Shown here: positions 58,843 through 64,000 of the stretch, one piece after another
Layout of the letters: each line of letters starts with the position of its first letter
Numbering within the stretch: the stretch's first letter is position 1
Origin: Acanthochlamys bracteata
Taxonomy: Eukaryota; Streptophyta; Magnoliopsida; Pandanales; Velloziaceae
Assembly (NCBI GenBank): GCA_019914995.1
Contig: CM034142.1
Span: forward strand, 1,302,001-1,366,000
Reading direction: 5' to 3'
DNA: 64,000 bases
Notes under the pieces: model-generated
Told to the model about the DNA's origin: nothing
The model's database searches: none
The model's input: only the letters and a program-made list of their open reading frames with translations
Translations under genes and position numbers: made by a program

Positions 58843-61322
58843 TCATGCAGGTTCGGTGCCGTTCACAGGGTTAGCAGCTGCTTCTTTTTGTTTCTTTTTG
58901 AAATCCTTGTACTCTCCAAACGAGTAAGAGGCAAGTCCCCATAGCGCAAGCACCAGAGCAAACGCCTTCCCGCTGCTGAACTTTTCTTTGAAGAAGAAAA
59001 CAGCAAAAACTTCAGTAATCGGCATGAACACAGCCAACAGTACGCCCGCAAGCAGCGTGTTCACCGTGAAGATAACACCGACGGCGCCAAGGAAAAAGAA
59101 CTGCCAGATGATGCAGTTGCATACCAGCACAAGATAGTATCTTTCTTCTCCTAGTCCGTAGTTCCTTGCCTCATTTGGTATTGCCTGTAATGAGAACAAA
59201 ATGGAATTAATACGAGTGTTGTTGTATCATTAATGTATTACATCGGATATTACTCCCATTCATTGAATGTTTGACGTGCATCATCACAACAGACGATTTT
59301 CTTTTTCTGAATGATTGTCGATGAAATTCATTGTGGTGACAGTCAGAATGGCCAAATATGTACAGGCCCACATTAGATATTTGAGAGTTTGTGGAAATGT
59401 TAGTAAAATAATTTTTTTTTAGCATAAAAAATATTTTAAATTAATTGTTTATTTAAAATAAGTATGATGAATTTAAAATTTTTTTTGAGATCAATTGACA
59501 ACGAAAAAAATGAGCCTAAATTTTTATTAATATTATTTCAAAATTATTGATAAGTAATAATGAAACTATAAAATTTTTTTTTTCTAAGCACTATCACATC
59601 TTTCTAAAATCTTTGACAACACATCGTCGGAGTACACGATTATTTCTGACTGATTGCAGATGAAATTCAATGTGGTCACAATCAGATGTGGCCAAATATA
59701 GGCGCAAGTTAAAAGAGTCAAGAAAGATGGCTGTCTTTATTATATGATGATAATAGGCCAAACTAAAGCTTTATTTTTTCCTTTTCTTTTGCTATTCCAA
59801 ACAGTCTTAGTGCGTTCTTTTTACTTTAGAAAGATATTTTTTAAAAATAAAAATTTTAAAATAGTACTATTAAAAATATATTGAAATTTTATATTTTTTT
59901 TATAAATAAAATTAGTTGAAAATGAGTTTATATATTTTTTTGTGTTATTTTGTATTTAAAAGTGATTTATTAAAACTAAAAAAAGGTGAATTTTTGGGTG
60001 AAAAGAACACATTTATGTCTCAATTAAACTACTTTATTAGTACATACTTTTCTTAATAACTTTTTATATTCAATTATATATTATCTACGCACTTAATTGA
60101 TGTAACAAAACACTAAATTCGACGTATTATTATTGAATTGCACAAGCTCTAACTCATAAAGTTTTTAACAAGTAGTCATGCGATCGTACCACTTGACTAA
60201 CTAGTCATAATTGAGAGGCGAATGCCTTAGACCAACGGACGTTGGAAATAAATTTTTTTTAAAATTTAGAATAAAATATAATTTAATTTTATAAAATAAA
60301 TTTTATATTTATTTAAAATATATATATAGTAAATTTTATGATATAAAATTTATATATTTTTAAAATTTTGTAAATATTATAAAATTTTATTAAAAATAAA
60401 TATAAAATTTATAAGTAATTCTAAACATCACCGTAGTCGCCGATACTGAGTTACTGACTTCATCATTAGTACTTCTGTAATTAAAAAAAATAATAAAAAA
60501 GAAGGAAAAACGTTTGAATTGTAGTTATTACTCAGACGTCATAGAATTACGACTAACCTGGAAGTCCTTGGTGATGATCATTCCGACGACACAAACAACG
60601 GTGGCGAAAAACCCCATGACGGTCTGTGCCTCGACGACCATCGCATAAGTCCTCCTTCCTCCGGCGAGCTTCGAGTAAGTAACCTCCACCACAGGCAATA
60701 TCAGTCCATACAACGCTGCCGCAGCAAGCGTTAAAGCAAAACCTTTATAGTACTCCGCTTTATTCACTCCCTCCGGCCGATCACCATTTGCATGGATCCC
60801 TAACAAAGCTGCTCCTACCGTTAGCAGTGCGATTGCATTGATCGAGTAACCGGTGAAACGTTGCTTCACTATGAAGAACGCGAAGACGGCCGTGAATGCC
60901 AACTGCGTTGAGATCAATAACGAAGATGTTGATACAGGAAGGAAGTTTAAACCGTAAGCGTAGAGGTAATCGTCGACGCCTATGAATAGCCCTACAACTG
61001 TGAATGCAATGAAGAGTTTTGGCGTCAGTAGAAACAGTTGTTTCTCATTCCTCCAACGGCGTTGGAAGAATGAATACGACAGGGGTAAGAGAAGAAAAGG
61101 CCAGCCAGCTGTTTGTAGGCAACTTGAGAGCCATTCACGTGTTCCGCCTTGCCGGAAATAAAGACGGAGAATAAGAGGACCGCCGATGCTACCTAAGGCA
61201 AGCATAGATATGTTGAGGATGACTAGAAAACGATGAAGGCGTTTCCCTGCCGTCGACGACGTTTGGTGGCTGCTGCCGTCGTTCGACTGGTTGTGCTTGG
61301 TGTTGGGTGTCTGTATGTCCAT
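58843..61322 (-). CDS. Purine permease (PUP family) transporter
   Basis: Two exons, 61322-60558 and 59184-58843, with GT-AG borders join to 368 residues, the usual PUP length (350-390). After a hydrophilic, Ser/Gln-rich N-terminal tail (about residues 1-30) come about ten hydrophobic helices of the drug/metabolite transporter fold. Motifs fit plant PUPs: GSIGGPLILRLYF, WLSSCLQTAGWP, GVDDYLYAYGLNFLPVSTSS, STQLAFTAVFAFFIV, LTLAAAALYGLILP, QTVMGFFATV, and in exon 2 YYLVLVCNCIIWQFFFLG, FMPITEVFAVFFFKEKF and LWGLASYSFGEY. PUPs import purines, cytokinins or alkaloids with protons at the plasma membrane, vacuole or ER. The substrate cannot be assigned. The 1.4-kb intron carries repeats. Confidence 0.95.
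59293..59370. repeat. Intronic direct repeat, copy 1
   Basis: Shares GATGAAATTCANTGTGGTNACANTCAGA and GGCCAAATAT with 59636-59706, same orientation, inside the permease intron. Confidence 0.6.
59636..59706. repeat. Intronic direct repeat, copy 2
   Basis: Partner of 59293-59370. About 265 bp of AT-rich DNA lies between the copies. Confidence 0.6.
60238..60432 (+). repeat. AT-rich MITE-like repeat in the permease intron
   Basis: GGACGTTGGAAATAAATTTTTTTT at the left and TTCTAAACATCACCGTAG at the right around an AT-rich core; resembles a worn family 1 copy. Confidence 0.35.
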
Positions 61323-61481
61323 GTTGTGGGTGTGTTTATTGAAGTCTAGTTTGGGTTTCTTTGTTTTCTGATGAGTTTCTATGCAACGAAGATATGAAGA
61401 AGGAATTAAATATGATTACCTCATTGTTAATCGTGGACGTTTTTCTGCTATCTGAATGAAATGTTTCATCCCATCCTGACC

Positions 61482-61490
61482 TTATATAAA
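61482..61490 (-). promoter_or_regulatory. Probable TATA box of the purine permease gene
   Basis: TTTATATAAG on the minus strand about 160 nt upstream of the ATG at 61322. Confidence 0.4.
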
Positions 61491-64000
61491 AGGAAAAGGT
61501 TCTCCAAATAGATACCTTTTAATAAGCATGTGTATCAGTTTCAATTTTACAAGTTCTTAAAAAATTATAAGTTTTTTGAAAATTTAAGTTTAAAAAGTTA
61601 GTAAAATCTTTATATATAATTTAATTAAAAAGTTTAAAATAATTTTTATATTTAGTTATAATTAAAGTGAAAATAGAAGTAAATTTTTTGAAAAATAAGT
61701 GAGTTTGTAATAATATGATACATACTCTAAGAGCTACGAATAATCTTAAACTAAGAACATGCTTATTATGCTTGGAACTGAATTTTTCTGGTCCAAAAAC
61801 TAAAATTCTGGAGAGTTTTATGTATTTATTATTCATTAAAACTTTACTTCAAGTAACCATATTTTTAAACTAAAAGTTTTCACTTTTAAATTTATTTTTA
61901 ATAAAAAATAATCGCAAAGATTAAACTTATTTTCTATAATTATGTTTATATAATTTATTTTTTTAACTCATTTTCAAGTAATTGCAAAGATACTTTTTGG
62001 TTCACTTTTTTGCATAACTTCTTTTTGAATGTGCAATTTAATTTGGAGGAGATAGGATGTATGACATTATCATGACTTTTAGAAGATGAATGCTGCATTT
62101 AGAAAAGTGTACATGAAGACATATATAAAAAACAATTATATAGTGCTCCCACGTAGACATCTACTTCCAATAATCTAAGGGATTGTTTACAGTAATTATG
62201 ATATAAATTTTTATTTAAAATGTTTTTATAGTTTAATAAAGTTTAAAGTATTTAAAATAAATTTTATAAAATATATAGATAATATATATGTGCACTCTTT
62301 TTTTATGGCATTCTGAGGTACTCTCTATTCGATTTATGATCAGAGTAATTTTTAAATCTATTTTTATTATTAGATATAAAAAATTATGAATTAAAAACAC
62401 ATTTTTCAATTTTCATCTCATTCGGATCACGAATTTAGCTATATCCGATCAGTGATCAAGATTACAAAAAGAAAGATAATTTAAAAATATATCTATTATA
62501 TCATTTTTGTTATTTTTATTATATAGGTGGATGAAGATCGACTCGTTATCTGATTGAGCTAAATTTTTTAAGGAGATTTCTAAATCATTATTCTTCATAT
62601 CTAACGTGAAAATTAGATTTGGAGATTACTTCGGCCATAAACTGGAGAAAAAATATCTGAAAATAAAAATGCCTATATTTCTTTCTATATTTATATAATA
62701 TTATATTTTTAAAAAATTAAATAAATTTATTTCAGAAATTTTTTTATTTTAAGCATTTTTAAACGTCCTACAATATATGGCAGAAGTTTTGAACAAAAGA
62801 TGGATTATAAAAAAAGAAAAGAAAAACATATCAGATTATTTTTGGTATTTGCTCGTTTTCATTCATCTATACTTCAAATTTTAAACAATTATAATATATA
62901 CTTAGATATTTCTAATCCAACTAACTCAATTACTCAAACCATTTTTTTAAAAAAGACATAATTTTCTATCTTCTTCTCTTCTGATTCAACTAATCTAATT
63001 ACTCAATTACGTTCTTTTATATGGTAGAAGTATATAACACCACATTGAAACTCAACTAATTTAGCTAATACTAACAAGCTTTAATTTTTTTAATTAATTA
63101 ACACTGCAAATTACAATATATATAGGAGCACATTAATAAAGCTTTAATTAATACGGTGGAAGAAATTTCCCCACGTTTTTGGAAATTTGTCGCTTTTGCA
63201 AGATATTTCCAAATTGTACTTTTTGCAGGATTATCTGAAGTGATTAATCACAACTTGATCAATCTTAGAAAAACAAAAATATGCATAGATTCAATCTTTT
63301 GAATTAGATTTTTTGAAATATTTATAAGATAAATTTTTAATAAAAAATCACGAAGTTTATCTTTTGATTTAAAAAATTAAAATGTTAAAATGTTGAAAAG
63401 CAATGACAGACTTTTTTGTGAAAGAGGTTTGTGGCGTATCTATAAATTGATTGAATACCTTTCTAATCATAGGACGCATTATTAATTTTCCTTTAACAAA
63501 TGTTTAATGCATAGTCTATAATATATCTGTCTTTCTATTATTAGATGATCAAGAGAAAATTTTGAATGCTGATTTTTATGATGAAAATTGGACCTTTGCT
63601 TGCATTTTAGTTTCCTTAATTTCGGGTAACTTGTTTCTTGAACTTAAATATAAACTTTCATCTCTTTCTTTTCCCTCTTATTCACAGAATTAAATTACTT
63701 TTTCCCTTTATTCACAGATTTAAAATGATAAGATAATTTTAATAAAGATAAGTTAAATATAAAATATATTTTTTTTACACTTAGCAGAACTCATTTTGTA
63801 ATACTTCTAGAACTGAGCTCTCTAAAGGTAATTGGAGTCTATATACCAAATTAAAATTTCTTTACTACCGCACCAAAAAATACCTTGCAAATATTTGTAG
63901 CTGAGTTTCGTAAAAATAATATTAGAATTAAAGTTTTTTAAAAAATGGGTTGAAAATAGAGTTTTTGTATTTCAATTGCATTGAATACTGCAAGTGATAT
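61491..64000. other. Gene-free stretch to the window end
   Basis: AT-rich. Family-like AT blocks near 62190-62290 and 62660-62775 end in words such as TTTTTAAACGTCC. No coding segment, RNA gene or complete element recognised. Confidence 0.4.

Noticed and set aside
1-64000. tRNA or rRNA genes
   Set aside because: No cloverleaf with a GGTTCGAATCC-type T arm and no rRNA-like block was noticed on either strand; a covariance search was not possible.

Overview
The window is nuclear DNA from a flowering plant, almost certainly a eudicot. Genes have GT-AG introns with T-rich acceptors, the spaces between genes are very AT-rich, and short DNA transposons are everywhere. The protein families (ATL RING ligase, purine permease, plant MATE, DOXC dioxygenase, plant GH5 with a fascin-like domain) are plant families. 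I cannot name the species from the sequence alone.

Layout. 1-8.1 kb (+): two tandem exo-beta-1,3-glucanase (GH5) genes, the first cut by the window edge, the second complete (10 exons, 527 aa). 8.1-16 kb: gene-free, with Tourist-like and hAT-like elements and a small MULE with a 9-bp target duplication. 16.0-17.3 kb (-): intronless ATL6/ATL31-type RING-H2 ubiquitin ligase. 17.3-27.2 kb: gene-free, many AT-rich MITEs. 27.2-28.6 kb (-): a DMR6/GIM2-like 2-oxoglutarate dioxygenase (4 exons, 354 aa). 28.6-33 kb: gene-free, with a near-perfect 47-nt-arm hairpin at 31.5 kb. 33.0-42.6 kb (-): a 4.8-kb tandem duplication. Each unit holds an 8-exon MATE transporter gene and a short UDP-glycosyltransferase relic. 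The proximal copy reads as a 477-aa protein; the other is frame-disrupted in exon 2 by tiny indels. 42.6-58.8 kb: repeats, namely a hAT-like element with a perfect 8-bp target duplication, CACTA-type elements, and an old Ty1/copia fossil with both LTRs and its 5-bp target duplication. 58.8-61.3 kb (-): a purine permease (2 exons, 368 aa). 61.3-64 kb: no gene seen.

The genes do not form an operon-like unit. Wall glucan turnover (GH5), defence and C/N-response ubiquitination (ATL), small-molecule oxidation (2-ODD), efflux (MATE) and purine/cytokinin uptake (PUP) lie side by side. The 2-ODD, UGT relic and MATE stretch could be a remnant of a specialised-metabolism neighbourhood, but that is inference.

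Most unusual points: the nearly identical MATE tandem units that differ almost only by 1-2 nt indels; the promoter loss this implies for one copy; the long hairpin at 31.5 kb; a MULE flanked by inverted copies of another repeat; and a hAT-like family with CGG/CCG-rich ends supported by 8-bp target duplications. No previously undescribed biological system was clearly visible.
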